64,000 nt of DNA from Saururus chinensis (GCA_035235625.1 CP141145.1:42946668-43010667), one strand, 5' to 3'. Positions 1 through 11,301 are shown, counted from the first letter of the stretch. Notes: generated by a model not told the origin, from the sequence alone. Made by a program: numbers and translations.

Positions 1-1837
1 ACGACCTGGATTTTTCAAATCCTTTGTAATTAAAGGACAAGCAATAAATCACGATAATTTGTTTCTTGTTTAAATCAAATCAATCGATTAAAATATCCAA
101 GTTGTGATAACTGGGGTTCATAAATATGAATATCAAAACATATGATATTATTACATGTGTCAAATTTTGATAAATAGCAAGTTAACCCTCTAAGTACAAG
201 TTTGTCACCTGTCTAAAAATAAACAACCAAGTAAAATTGATTCTCACGCAAATAATTATATTTACTTACAAGATTGCAAAAGCAAGAAACTAGATCCAAC
301 TAGTGCAATGTCATCCTCAAACGCCCACCAATGTCCTGATCTCACAATGCCGCCCTCTAAAGAACCTGCAAGCAAATAAGACCAAACAGGAAACAAAACA
401 TCTTCTCCCTCTGGAGAAGTGTTTCAAAGAACGAAAGTAAAATTTAATGTTTTTCGGATCAGGCAAACAACACCCGATGTTCGTTGCCACATACTTATTA
501 GACAACATCGCTAATGTTTCCAACAAGACCGGATCCAGATGTAATTTTGCCTAAAAACAATACTATTTTAAGTAACATAGCACTACACATGCAATGCTTA
601 AGTATTTTCAAGCAACCTACATTTTATGCAAGTCCTTTAATCGTTCCACTTGTTCTAATTAAACAAGCAATATCAAACAATGTTATTAATTATCTCTCAA
701 ACAATTATTCAATAATTAATATCCTCGTCTAATCCTAATGACAGACAAATTCATTAGATGTCAACCTTAGTCACAAATGATAAACTCACCATAGACTACC
801 CTCAAAGGTAAATCAATGATGAAACACCCTAGAATCCACCGGTCCCCTGCAATCCACCATGAAGTACCATCACCCCTTCCTAGCCCATAAAGGACTTCAC
901 CGGAGTGGAAGGGCATGACCCATAACTGCACATGAATAGAAGTGGTGACAAAAGCCAACCAAGCAGAATGTTAGCTAATCAAAATACGTGTACACTAAAA
1001 GATTCTCAATAAATCGAAAGTGAGCCCAGCTCACGCAGAGCTCCCTCCAATTGGGAGGCGCAACTACACGGTCAGATCAGCGACTCCTTAATAAAGCTAA
1101 AACTTAGGAAACCATTTTGAACCCTATCTTGCTCATCTATAAGCCAGGATTCCGTATGACTATTCCAAACCCTATTAGTCCCTTCTAAACTAGGGTTTAA
1201 AACTTGAAACTGCCATTGGTTCATTAACCAAGGCAATTCGTCAGGTCAAAGGTTTTGTTCACTCTATGAACTAGTCTCATACCCCTCTGAAGTATTTTAG
1301 TCTTTCTCTTTATTAGGTTTCCTCGCCAAATCCAAAGCTATCCACCCCATCAATTAATCTTTCAATAATCTTAAGCTAGTGATAAGTTACCAACGCAACA
1401 TCAATAGCAAATATTGAAACAATAAACAACATAAACAATAAAACCACACAAGCCCAAGTAGATCATAATATTAATAACTAAATTAAATAATAATATTAGA
1501 TTGTTTGAACTCTCATGCCCTAACCCTCCTTGGGTTAACTTATTGAATCTTTTTAAAAACTGATCATAATGCACCAAAGGGCATTAAGGTAATTATTTTA
1601 CATGGGACAAGTCCCTCTCTGTTCTCATGAAAATTTTTAATTACTCAAGAGATTTTTGTATCATATTGGCCTGTTAATTTCATTCACACGAATGCGGGTT
1701 GGTTAACTTATAAGGGTATTTCTATCTTTTTGTTCAGGGCTTCCCTAAACCTTGATGAGTCCAAAACTAATCCCAATAGTACATCTTGACGTTATGAACC
1801 AGAGGTAATTTTCTTGTTGTTTAACGGGGTCGTAAAC
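1..1837. other. Intergenic, repeat-like, no gene
   Basis: No coding frame here resembles a known protein; the longest open frames are about 60-70 codons. The sequence is AT-rich with scattered degenerate segments and looks like old retrotransposon or intergenic debris. Two short palindromes sit side by side at 1,020-1,034 (GTGAGC/GCTCAC) and 1,044-1,058 (CCTCC/GGAGG around AATTG). The right boundary at about 1,838 is sharp because a CACGCCCCGG-type LTR end begins there. Confidence 0.5.
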
Positions 1838-2501
1838 TATCACGCCCCGGCACTGCCCGACCTGAGCCGAACCCAGTCCAAGGGTCGGTCTAACGCACGG
1901 GGTCGATGGTTTGAAAATGGTTAAAGAAATAGCAGAAGACTTATGTCCTAATCACGAGCGATCTAATTTACGGAGTTTACGCACTACTTTGAGAAAGAGT
2001 AAATAGGTAGAACCAAAAGAGTTACTTAACTCTAACTAAAACACAAATCTCAAACCCACATACTAAAATTCCATAGCCACATACTTGGCTTAACACAAAC
2101 TCTCAAATGAAACTAAAGACATAATGTATCACAAGTTTGGAAATAAGAACCACACCACAAGGTTCTAACATCAAAACGAAATAAACAAGAGACATGCAAA
2201 AACTAGAAGCCTCCACGACTACTCCCAAGCTCTCTCCGGCCTTTCCTCATATAGAGGATCCTATCTGTCTGTGTGTCACCCCATGCAGCCCCAAAACAAA
2301 ACAAGGAAAGTGGGGTGAGTATAAAAACTCAATAATGGTTTGAATACAACTATACTAATCAGAAAACACGATGGCAAGGCAATGTAGCAATTCAGATCTA
2401 AGATTAACAAGCTATACCACTTTCTAATCATACATTCATATCACATAAACTTGCATAATAGTGTCTCAATCACATACTTTTTTATCATACTTTTTCCAAT
2501 T
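1838..2501 (+). mobile_element. LTR-B fragment (5' part of an LTR), plus orientation
   Basis: This piece begins with a sequence almost identical to the TGTCACGCCCCGG end found, inverted, at 8,758-8,770. By eye it aligns over about 500 bp with the reverse complement of 8,269-8,770, including the segment ending in GGGGTGAGT, but with clear divergence. CACGCCCCGG-type LTR ends are common in plant Ty3/Gypsy elements. It is therefore an older, truncated relative of the LTR at 7,311-8,770. It is a fossil without coding capacity, and family assignment rests only on the LTR end. Confidence 0.6.
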
Positions 2502-3452
2502 GAGGCTTCATCGAGGTTAATCAAATTTGACCGATTGGATGCAATGTGGTAAAATTGTGTGCCGAATTGATCGATCGTGGATTAATCATATGTTGATTGG
2601 TTCGAAAGGACATGTTTTGATTTGAGTTCCTGTGTGGAACGAGTGCACTCCTCGAGTTTAGTCTAATTAAATGGGATTATGTGGGGACGAGTTGTGTACT
2701 TGTCTTGCGAATTGTGAGAATGTTATTATGAGTGTCATCTGAACCCTGAGAATCTAGTGTGGAATGCCGTGTGCACCCCGCTACCACGTGTTCTAGGGTT
2801 CTCTGTGTGAGAACTCGGGCTCTTCCCTCCGCAAGAGATGTCCCTGGGCAAACACACCTGCTCTAGATTCTTTGTGTGAGAATGGGACATCCTTGGCCAG
2901 GATTGTCCAGGGCGAGCAGTTTCATTAGGGATTGACAACCCCGAACTTTCTTTAATTCTTGTGTAGAATTTTGGACCATGACACGCCTTCGTGGCCTTGT
3001 CTATGTTCCCGTCTGTGTGACACCAAATTTGTGATTTCTCCCTGATGGAGGTTGTTATGACATAATGTATGTGGGAATATGTATGTTAGAGATACGTCAA
3101 TGCAGGTTGATTATGATATGATGCATGTGGGAATATGTATGTTAGAGATACATCCATGCTGGTTGTTATGACATAATGTATGTGGGAATATGTATGTTAG
3201 AGATACATCTATGCAGGTTGATTATGATATAATGCATGTGGGAATATGTATGTTAGAGATACATCCATGCAGGTTGATTATGGTATAATGCATGTGGGAA
3301 TATGTATGTTAGAGATACATCCATGCAGGTTGATTATGATATAATACATGTGGGAATATGTATATTAGAGATACATCCATGTAAATCTTTGATCTAAATG
3401 ACTATATTGTTATGCTATTGTATTTTCAATGTTGCTAGTGATATTAAAAACC
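2502..3452 (-). repeat. 955-bp direct repeat, copy 1 (core of LTR-B)
   Basis: The stretch is repeated with about seven differences at 7,311-8,268, so roughly 99% identity. In the second copy it continues into the rest of an LTR-B, so this copy is a detached LTR core. It holds a six-unit tandem array of about 56 bp (3,050-3,384). Both ends lie at short shared sequences: CCAATTGAGG on the left and ACCA on the right, where it meets LTR-A. The strand is given by the LTR-B orientation inferred at 7,311-8,770. Confidence 0.75.
3050..3384. repeat. 56-bp minisatellite with stem-loop units, six copies
   Basis: Six head-to-tail units of 55-56 bp each begin GGTTG and end near CATCCATGCA. Each unit carries the inverted pair ATGTAT/ATACAT separated by seven bases. 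Units 1 and 3 differ from the others in the same way (TTATGACATAATG instead of ATTATGATATAATG), which suggests growth by duplication of larger blocks. Confidence 0.9.
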
Positions 3453-4169
3453 ACACTGGTCATATCAGATCAGAGTATGTCACGTCATAGCAGAGAGCAT
3501 TTCAGATCACGACAGAATAAATCAAGATGTGCAGTCATATAAAGCATATTAAACTAGAAGGTCAGGAAAGCGTACTCCCCTCCAATTTCGAAAGTGGCGA
3601 TGTTCGGAGTTGCTCGTTTCCTTAGAGCGTCTGCCCTTTCTGATCTGGAGACTGCGGCCAGAACCTTCTGTAACTTCTGAATACTTTACCCTTCTTGCAT
3701 CCATAGACGAAAAACAGAACCTCCCCTTACCCGGAGACATTTTACCCTCACAGCGCCAGTAGGCAGCGGACAGAACCTCCCCTTACCCTTGGGATGTTTC
3801 TCTCACAAAGCATTGATAATTCGAGGAGTGGATGCTTCCATTGCATTGCTCACCATCGAATTAGCTAGGAAGGCCTCTTAAACGACTCTAATCGAATTTA
3901 AAATGAGTAATAAATGAAGAACGGAAGATGAGAAAACGTGGGAGAATTTCCCCTTACCCGGAGATATTTTACCCTTTTCGCGCCTGTAGGCGGCGGACAT
4001 AACCTCCCCTTGGCCCGGGACGTTTCCCCTATATAGAGTTGCTAACTTGAAAAATTGACGCTTCCATTGCGTAGAGCACCCTCGATTTAGCTAGGAACGC
4101 ATTTTGAACGGAAGAAAACGGACGCAGAATGACTCCAAAAACTCCTCCAGAAAAATGAACCAAATGAGC

Positions 4170-4177
4170 TATTTATA
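4170..4177 (-). promoter_or_regulatory. TATA-like box of LTR-A, copy 1
   Basis: On the minus strand the sequence reads CTATAAATAG. The same box occurs in the same context in the other LTR-A copy. The CpG-dense block lies directly upstream in the transcription direction. The promoter role is inferred from LTR organisation. Confidence 0.5.
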
Positions 4178-4189
4178 GGAAACTGAAAG

Positions 4190-4465
4190 GAATACGCGCG
4201 CATAGACGCGCGCCACGTGGCGCGACATAAATGGCCCAGAAATGATGTCGGCAAGCGCGGCGCGCACGTCACGCGTGCCGCATTGCATCGCGCACGGCGG
4301 GCTCGATCGCGCCGCGCGTCTGACGCGCGACGCGCGACGCGCGCGTTCGCCGAGCGTCCCGCGCGCGTCGCGATGTCAGCTGCGCGATCGCGCGGGACCC
4401 GCATCGCGCGGACGGCTGCGATCGCGCGCCACCGCGCGGCTCAGGCGCGGCTCGACTCGGCTGAT
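4190..4465. repeat. CpG-dense GCGC block in LTR-A, copy 1
   Basis: The segment is saturated with GCGC and CGCG runs in an otherwise balanced LTR. It gives open frames of 90-110 codons on both strands, rich in Arg, Ala and Ser, which are composition artefacts. The homologous block in copy 2 (10,625-10,905) differs by short expansions and contractions. Confidence 0.8.
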
Positions 4466-5199
4466 GACGTCAGCTATTCTGTCTTTTCTGAATATTTTAT
4501 TATTATTTTAATTAAACACAATTCCAACTTTAAAACGCGATAACTTTTTATCTCGAAGTCGGAATCGTACGTTCTTAGTACCGATGGACTTGTATTGACG
4601 AGCCCTTCAAAACTAGACCCCGCATGGGTAGGTTATCTCGCACTTTTAAAGTGGGTCCCGCCCATGTGGCACACTTCCCGAGGTCGTAACTTTCGTTCCC
4701 GACCTCCGTTTTGAGTGTTCTTGGGTGCGTTGTGCTCGTTACTTCGAGCTCTACCCAGATACAGAGATTTCACCTAATGAAACCCCGTAACCCTGATCTT
4801 AAATTACCAAATTACCCTTAACCCCCCCGGGTTAAGCATAACCGGAAGACGGGTTGTTACATTCTTCCCCCCTTAAAGGAATTTCGTCCCCGCAATTCTC
4901 CTGAACATACTTATCAAAATACAAAATTGACAAGAATGTCAACCGTTAATCAAATAACAAACATGAATCCGGTAAATTTATAACCAGAGATAACATTCAG
5001 AAACATATCATAATCTGATAACTTATCAGATAAAACTCATCAGAGTAAACCATTTTAGAAACAGGATCAAAGAAAATACTTTAAACATAATATAGCAACA
5101 TAGGGTTATTGAACTCTATTGGCAACCCTTCAGAAACATAATCTGACAACTTATGATTAGGATAAAATTCAACTATTTGAAATGCAGATAACTCACATT

Positions 5200-6130
5200 A
5201 GAATGGATTTATAACATCGGATAAGTAATTATTTTTTTTTCGGAAATAGAGCGAATCAGATCATAACAGATAAATCAATCCAAAATTTGTCAGTATTAAA
5301 TCACCCGATAAATCACACAATCAAAATCTGATAATTTATATCAGATAATAGAAAGTGAATAGTATTTTCAAAGTCAGATAATTTGTCAAGATCAGAAAAG
5401 AACAAACAGATTAAATAGAATGGACGGGTCTGTCAGATCAAATAAACAGATCAGATCAGACAGAATATACATATCAGACACATCTGGCAAAACAAATGGA
5501 ACGGATAGAAAAGACATAATAGATTGATCAGAACAGATAGATTATATAGATTAAACCGAATTGACAAAACTAATAGATCAGACATAACTGACATATCAGA
5601 CAGAATAGACATAACTGACATATCAGACAGATAGAACGGATAGATAAGACATATTAGAAACTTCAGACAGATCAACTAGATCAAACCGAACAAAATGATT
5701 GGATATAATAGATGGATCAAATAGATCGGATATATAGCAGATAAAATAGACAAATAGGACATAACTGATAGATCAGTCAAACAGAACAAACTGAATAAAA
5801 TGGACAAAACAACAGATCAGACAAAACATACATAATAGACAAAACGAACATAATGAACATAGCAGTCATAACAAACAAAACGGATAGATCAGATATATCA
5901 AACAGAACATATAGATTACACAAAATGGAATAAATAGACAAATCCGATATATTAAACAGAACGGACAGATCAGATCAAACAAATTGGATAGATCAGATCA
6001 AACAAATTAGACAGAATTGACAGAACATACAGATTAGAACGAACAGATTAGACAGAACAAACAGGTCAAACAGATTTGACAGATTTGAACAGATCGAACA
6101 GAACAAACAAATCAAAAAGATAGATTAGGT
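5200..6130. repeat. Degenerate ACAGAT/ATCAGA repeat zone
   Basis: About 900 bp are built from loose variants of ACAGAT, ATCAGA, GACAGAAC and AACAGATC without a fixed period. The plus strand is strongly purine-rich. It looks like decayed simple repeat within the untranslated tail of element A. Confidence 0.75.
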
Positions 6131-6136
6131 AGAACA

Positions 6137-6285
6137 GAGCCGTGATACCGAACGGCGTTCCCCTCGACACTCATGGGGTAGCGTGAGGCTCAGAAGGATA
6201 GGAGCTTTCCCATGATGCTCCACTCCTATATACATGCACCTGAACCGATTTTTCGGTAGGTATCCAGACAGAGAGTGCACTGATA
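6137..6285. repeat. 150-bp module, copy 1 (GAGCCGTGATACC...)
   Basis: This GC-richer module sits inside AT-rich sequence. It starts GAGCCGTGATACC and includes ACTCATGGGGTAGC, AGGAGCTTTCCCATGATGC and GGTATCCAGA. A second copy lies 455 bp downstream with modest divergence. Confidence 0.8.
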
Positions 6286-6591
6286 CTTTTAGGTTTTACC
6301 CTAAAACTACCAAGAAAGTGCACATATTCAAAACATAATGCAATATGTATAAATTAGTTCTCCAATATCGTATTTTCCGAAAACATGTGTAATAATAAGC
6401 ATAAATTTAGAATTTAAAACCCCCTACACTGTGGGTTGAGTTAAAATCTAAAATAATGCTTAAGCAAAAATATATGAAAATGATTATAATCTTTTTCACA
6501 AAATCATTTATCAGAAAAGACTCATTCAGAAATAATTTTGATGCAGAAACAGATGCACAATTTGTCGGTTCGTCCGAATGACGAGAAAACC

Positions 6592-6740
6592 AGAGCCGTG
6601 ATACCAAACGGCGTTCCCCTCGTACTCATGGGGTAGCAAGGAGCTCAGAAAGTGAGGAGCTTTCCCATGATGCTCCACACCCGTGTGCATGCTAGAACCG
6701 ATTATTTTTCTCGGTGGGTATCCAGAGAGTGCAAGCACTC
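6592..6740. repeat. 150-bp module, copy 2
   Basis: Second copy of the module at 6,137-6,285, in the same orientation and with the same order of sub-motifs. A few small insertions and substitutions show that the duplication is older than the 955-bp repeat pair. Confidence 0.8.
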
Positions 6741-7310
6741 GCGTATCAGTATACGCATCAGAGCAGAAATTTTTATCAAAAGTAGTTGTTACTTAGAATC
6801 TTTTCTCGGAATCATTCAGAATTGAAAATATCAGACGGAAAATACATCAGACATCATTCGGACTCTTTTCATAGAGTTCTTTTATATATAAAAAAAAATC
6901 AAGTCATCTGACAGAAAACATATATATATATATATTTTAGAGGTATTTCATCATATATCAAAACGTATGACAGTAAACAAATTTTGCACATTTAAATCAG
7001 AACATATAATCCCGGTTAACATGGTACTCAGAACAAAATTCCAAATCAAACTTGAAGTTAAAAAAAATTGTCTCTATACACTAACCCCAATTTCCATATC
7101 ACGGGTGTTTGATGATTAATCATTGGTAATTCTATTATCATAAATTTGACAGACTATTTGAAATTTAAGTTACTAAAATAATTATGTAATATATTTTCAG
7201 AACAGATATTTTTGATTTATTAAAATTTATAAAAATCAAGATTCAGATAAAGTCCGATACTATATGGACAAAATAAAATTTCAAGTCATCAGAATTCACA
7301 AATTTGGATT

Positions 7311-8770
7311 CCCAATTGAGGCTTCATCGAGGTTAATCAAATTTGACCGATTGGATGCAATGTGGTAAAATTGTGTGCCGAATTGATCGATCGTGGATTA
7401 ATCATATGTTGATTGGTTCGAAAGGACATGTTTTGATTTGAGTTCCTGTGTGGAACGAGTGCACTCCTCGGGTTTAGTCTAATTAAATGGGATTATGTGG
7501 GGACGAGTTGTGTACTTGTCTTGCGAATTGTGAGAATGTTATTATGAGTGTCATCTGAACCCTGAGAATCTAGTGTGGAATGCCGTGTGCACCCCGCTAC
7601 CACGTGTTCTACGGTTCTCTGTGTGAGAACTCGGGCTCTTCCCTCCGCAGGAGATGTCCCTGGGCAAATACACCTGCTCTAGATTCTTTGTGTGAGAATG
7701 GGACATCCTTGGCCAGGATTGTCCAGGGCGAGCAGTTTCATTAGGGATTGACAACCCTGAACTTTCTTTAATTCTTGTGTAGAATTTTGGACCATGACAC
7801 GCCTTCGTGGCCTTGTCTATGTTCCCGTCTGTGTGACACCAAATTTGTGATTTCTCCCTGATGGAGGTTGTTATGACATAATGTATGTGGGAATATGTAT
7901 GTTAGAGATACGTCAATGCAGGTTGATTATGATATGATGCATGTGGGAATATGTATGTTAGAGATACATCCATGCTGGTTGTTATGACATAATGTATGTG
8001 GGAATATGTATGTTAGAGATACATCTATGCAGGTTGATTATGATATAATGCATGTGGGAATATGTATGTTAGAGATACATCCATGCAGGTTGATTATGGT
8101 ATAATGCATGTGGGAATATGTATGTTAGAGATACATCCATGCAGGTTGATTATGATATAATACATGTGGGAATATGTATATTAGAGATACATTCATGTAA
8201 ATCTTTGGTCTAAATGACTATATTGTTATGCTATTGTATTTTCAATGTTGCTAGTGATATTAAAAACCATTGCTGAGTTGTTAAACTCACCCCTCTTTCT
8301 TGTGTTTTGATTTGGGGCTCCGTGGTGCGACATGCAGACGGACAGAATCTCCTCTTTGAGGAAAGGTCGGAGATGGGTTGGATGTGATCATGGAGATCGT
8401 TGTGTGACATATCTTCTTTGGTTTTATGTTTTATGTTAGAACTTTTGTGTAGGGTTCTTTGTTGTTTTGGATTTATGTCACATTTTATAGTTATGATGCT
8501 TATGACTTATTTTGAGCCGGTGTGGGCTTTACTTAGCTAAGCATGTGGGTTTGAGATTAGTTGTTTACTTTGTGATAAACAACACTCTTTCTTCCCTTTT
8601 TATTTACTCTTTCTTAAAGGATTGTGCGTACTCCGTATTTCTATTAATCGCCCATGGTTAGGGTTAAGTCTTCCGCTAGATTGTTTCTCAATCTTCCTTC
8701 GTCGCCCCCGCGCGCTTGACCGGCCCTTGGACAAGGTTCGGCTTGGGTCGGGCATCGCCGGGGCGTGACA
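7311..8770 (-). mobile_element. LTR-B, large fragment with intact TGTCACGCCCCGG end
   Basis: On the minus strand it begins TGTCACGCCCCGGCG at 8,770 and runs about 1.46 kb. The part 7,311-8,268 is the second copy of the 955-bp repeat; 8,269-8,770 matches 1,838-2,340 in inverted orientation. The flank at 8,771 continues LTR-C sequence that aligns with 16,610-16,730 in inverted orientation, so LTR-B is inserted into an LTR-C copy. I see no convincing target duplication with the left boundary at 1,838. It is a non-coding fossil, young by its repeat identity. Confidence 0.7.
7866..8199. repeat. 56-bp minisatellite, second copy
   Basis: It has the same six-unit array and order of unit variants as 3,050-3,384, with only a few base differences, so the whole array was copied as part of the 955-bp duplication. 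Confidence 0.9.
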
Positions 8771-9229
8771 CAAGACCTACGTGGGTTCCAACTGGTGGAA
8801 CATGCTCCCAATCAGTCCTCTCATGCATCATAATTAAGACATAATTAACTACAATTTTATAGTAGATTCCTCACATGTGTGTGTATTTATGCATATCTAA
8901 GCACATGCCCAATGCTTGACATAAACTCATAAGACAATTTACACATGCTTGAACACATTCAAACAATGATTCCTAACTGAAATCAAAATAAAATCCACCA
9001 TAAAGCTTAAATCCATCCATGTGAAATCGAACATTCATTCCCACAAACATGATTCTTCCATTCATTACGCCACAACATGATCACATCCATTACCCATAAA
9101 CCATCCTCATTATAAGAGAATAAAACTTATCATTATCCACATAATATCCCTGCTAGAAACATATTCTAATCATAAGAATTACAATATTCAAAAGTTCAAG
9201 GTACTTCAATATCAACATGCATAATTATC
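8771..9229 (-). mobile_element. LTR-C, left piece of minus-strand arm
   Basis: Its reverse complement aligns by eye with 16,400-16,730, for example ACACATGTG..., AATGCATG.GGACTGAT and AGATCTTG-type stretches. It is interrupted on the left by LTR-B and on the right by the solo LTR-A. It is an old, non-coding fossil. Confidence 0.65.
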
Positions 9230-10579
9230 TGTAACACCCCGACCCGCACCACCTGACCCGGACCGGGGGTTAGATCGGAAGACACAATCGGAGTGTCGAA
9301 AATTAGCGGAAAAATTAAAACCGACTGACCAGGAGCTGCAGACTCTGAGTGCGAGAGTCGTAACGTTCATATGCGCACTATGGAGCTTTAACGTTCCATT
9401 GTGCGTAGATCAGAATAAACCTAATTTTATAACTAATTTGGATCGGGCCAACGTTATTTTATCGTTGGTTGCCTACGTACATATTTGATACCATCTCTGA
9501 CGTTATTCCAATACGATCGGATCCGAACGTAGTTCTGCCTAATGGCTAATACATTTACCAAACATCAGAAAATCATATACGATAAAATACGTATATGTTA
9601 TATTTGAATGATTCGTTCGGAATCCAACGGAAAACTTATCAGTCATCGGAGTTAAATGAAAGCCAATAAATCAGAAAACACACATCTCACGTAGGTGAGA
9701 AGAATACTAACAAAACACCCATCCCACTCTATCATAGAGCGGAGCAGAACACACTACAGAACCTGTTGGATCATATCAGATCATATCAGATAATATCCGA
9801 CCACACTGGTCATATCAGATCAGAGTATGTCACGTCATAGCAGAGAGCATTTCATATCACGATAGAATAAATCAAGATGTGTAGTCATATAAAGCATATT
9901 AAACTAGAAGGTCAGGAAAGCGTACGCCCCTCCAATTTCGAAAGTGGCGATGTTCGGAGTTGCTCGTTTCCTTAGAGCGTCTGCCCGCCCTTTACGATCC
10001 GGGAGACTGCGGCCAGAACCTTCTATAACTTCTGAATACTTTACCCTTCTTGCGTCCGTAGACGAAAAACAGAACCTCCCCTTACCCGGAGACATTTTAC
10101 CCTCACAGCGCCAGTAGGCAGCGGACAGAACTTCCCCTTGTCCGAGACACTTTTCCCTTCCCGTGCCCATAGGCAACGGGCAGAACCTCCCCTTACCCTT
10201 GGGATGTTTCTCTCACAAAGCATTGATAATTCGAGGAGTGGATGCTTCCATTGCATTGCTCACCATCGAATTAGCTAGGAAGGCCTCTTAAACGACTCTA
10301 ATCAGATTTAAAATGAGTAATAAATGAAGAACGGAAGATGAGAAAACGTGGGAGAATTTCCCCTTACCCGGAGATATTTTACCCTTTTCGCGCCTGTAGG
10401 CGGCGGACATAACCTCCCCTTGGCCCGGGACGTTTCCCCTATATAGAGTTGCTAACTTGAAAAATTGACACTTCCATTGCGTAGAGCACCCTCGATTTAG
10501 CTAGGAACGCATTTTGAACGGAAGAAAACGGACGCAGAATGACTCCAGAAACTCCTCCAGAAAAATGAACCAAATGAGC

Positions 10580-10587
10580 TATTTATA
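10580..10587 (-). promoter_or_regulatory. TATA-like box of LTR-A, solo copy
   Basis: The minus-strand reading is CTATAAATAG, identical in position and context to the box at 4,170-4,177. The promoter role is inferred. Confidence 0.5.
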
Positions 10588-10624
10588 GGAAACTAGCGTG
10601 TGAGCGTACGGGAGAAAAGGAATA

Positions 10625-10905
10625 CGCGCGCACAGACGTGCGCCACGTGGCGCGACATAAATGGCCCAGAAATGATGTCGGCACGCGCGGCGCGCGCGTC
10701 ACGCGCGGCGCGCGCGTCACGCGCGCTGCATCGCGTCGCGCGCGGTGGGCCCGATCGCGCCGACGCGCGACGCGCGCGTTCGCCGGGCGTCCCGCGCGCG
10801 TTCACCGCGCATCCCGCGCGCGTCGCGATGTCAGCCGCGCGATCGCGCGCCGCCGCGCGGCTCCCCGGCGCGGCTCGGCTCCGGCTCGGCTCGACTCGGC
10901 TGATG
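10625..10905. repeat. CpG-dense GCGC block in LTR-A, solo copy
   Basis: Counterpart of 4,190-4,465. The tandem GCGCGCGTCACGCGCGGC-type motif is repeated more often here. Open frames across it are low-complexity Arg/Ala artefacts on both strands. Confidence 0.8.
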
Positions 10906-11301
10906 ACGTCAGCTATTCTGTCTTTTTCTGAATATTTTATTATTATTTTAATTAAACACAATTCCAACTTTAAAACGCGATAACTTTTTATCCCGAAGTC
11001 GGAATCGTACGTTCTTAGTACCGATGGACTTGTATTGACGAGCCCTTCAAAACTAGACCCCGCATGGGTAGGTTATCTCGCACTTTTAAAGTGGGTCCTG
11101 CCCATGTGGCACACTTCCCGAGGTCGTAACTTTCGTTCCCGACCTCCGTTTTGAGTGTTCTTGGGTGCGTTGTGCTCGTTACTTCGAGCTCTACCCAGAT
11201 ACAGAGATTTCACCTAATGAAACCCCGTAACCCTGATCTTAAATTACCAAATTACCCTTAACCCCCCCGGGTTAAGCATAACCGGAAGACGGGTTGTTAC
11301 A

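Larger units (their letters stand above)
3453..4861 (-). mobile_element. LTR-A, partial 3' LTR of a Ty3/Gypsy-like element
   Basis: This copy is nearly identical to 9,805-11,301, the inner part of the complete solo LTR. The last bases (GGGTTGTTACA) are the LTR terminus; read on the minus strand it begins TGTAACAACCCG. A polypurine tract abuts it at 4,863-4,880. Together these show a 3' LTR on the minus strand whose distal part is missing, because the repeat core at 2,502-3,452 adjoins instead. A TATA-like box (minus strand, 4,170-4,177) sits below a very CpG-rich block at 4,190-4,465. It is a fossil, and looks young from its match to the second copy. Confidence 0.85.
4862..7310 (-). mobile_element. 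LTR-A internal 3' tail (non-coding), truncated
   Basis: It follows the LTR with a polypurine tract (minus-strand reading CCTTTAAGGGGGGAAGA, 4,863-4,880), preceded by the GGGACGAAAT-type sequence often seen just before 3' LTRs of plant Ty3/Gypsy elements. No gag or pol homology is visible over 2.4 kb, so only the untranslated 3' tail remains. It contains a long degenerate ATCAGACAGA-type repeat zone (5,200-6,130) and a 150-bp module present twice. The right end abuts the second 955-bp repeat. It is a broken fossil. Confidence 0.75.
9230..11301 (-). mobile_element. Solo LTR-A with TTATC target duplication
   Basis: A complete 2,072-bp LTR begins TGTAACACCCCG and ends GGGTTGTTACA. It is flanked on both sides by the 5-bp direct repeat TTATC (9,225-9,229 and 11,302-11,306), the size expected for Ty3/Gypsy or Copia insertion. 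There is no internal region, so it is a solo LTR left by LTR-LTR recombination. Orientation is minus, set by the polypurine tract of the related copy at 3,453-4,861. It contains a TATA-like box (10,580-10,587), a CpG-dense block (10,625-10,905) and a short tandem motif around CAGAACCTCCCCTTACCC (10,070-10,200). It inserted into LTR-C and is a young fossil. Confidence 0.9.

Noticed and set aside
3050-3384. CRISPR-like array
   Set aside because: The units are contiguous 56-bp tandem repeats with no unique spacers, in a plant LTR.
4087-4543. Overlapping Arg/Ala-rich open frames of 90-110 codons on both strands (also 10,593-10,983)
   Set aside because: They arise from the GCGC repeat block; frames exist on both strands and in several phases, with repeat-driven composition and no domain.
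5451-5675. 74-codon Leu/Ser/Met-rich frame on the minus strand
   Set aside because: It is a translation of the degenerate ACAGAT-type repeat and has no biological support.
1838-8770. A single large foldback transposon with long inverted ends
   Set aside because: The CACGCCCCGG ends are inverted, but they diverge strongly, lack a matching target duplication (TAAAC versus CAAGA), and the interior is a mosaic of LTR-A and LTR-B parts.
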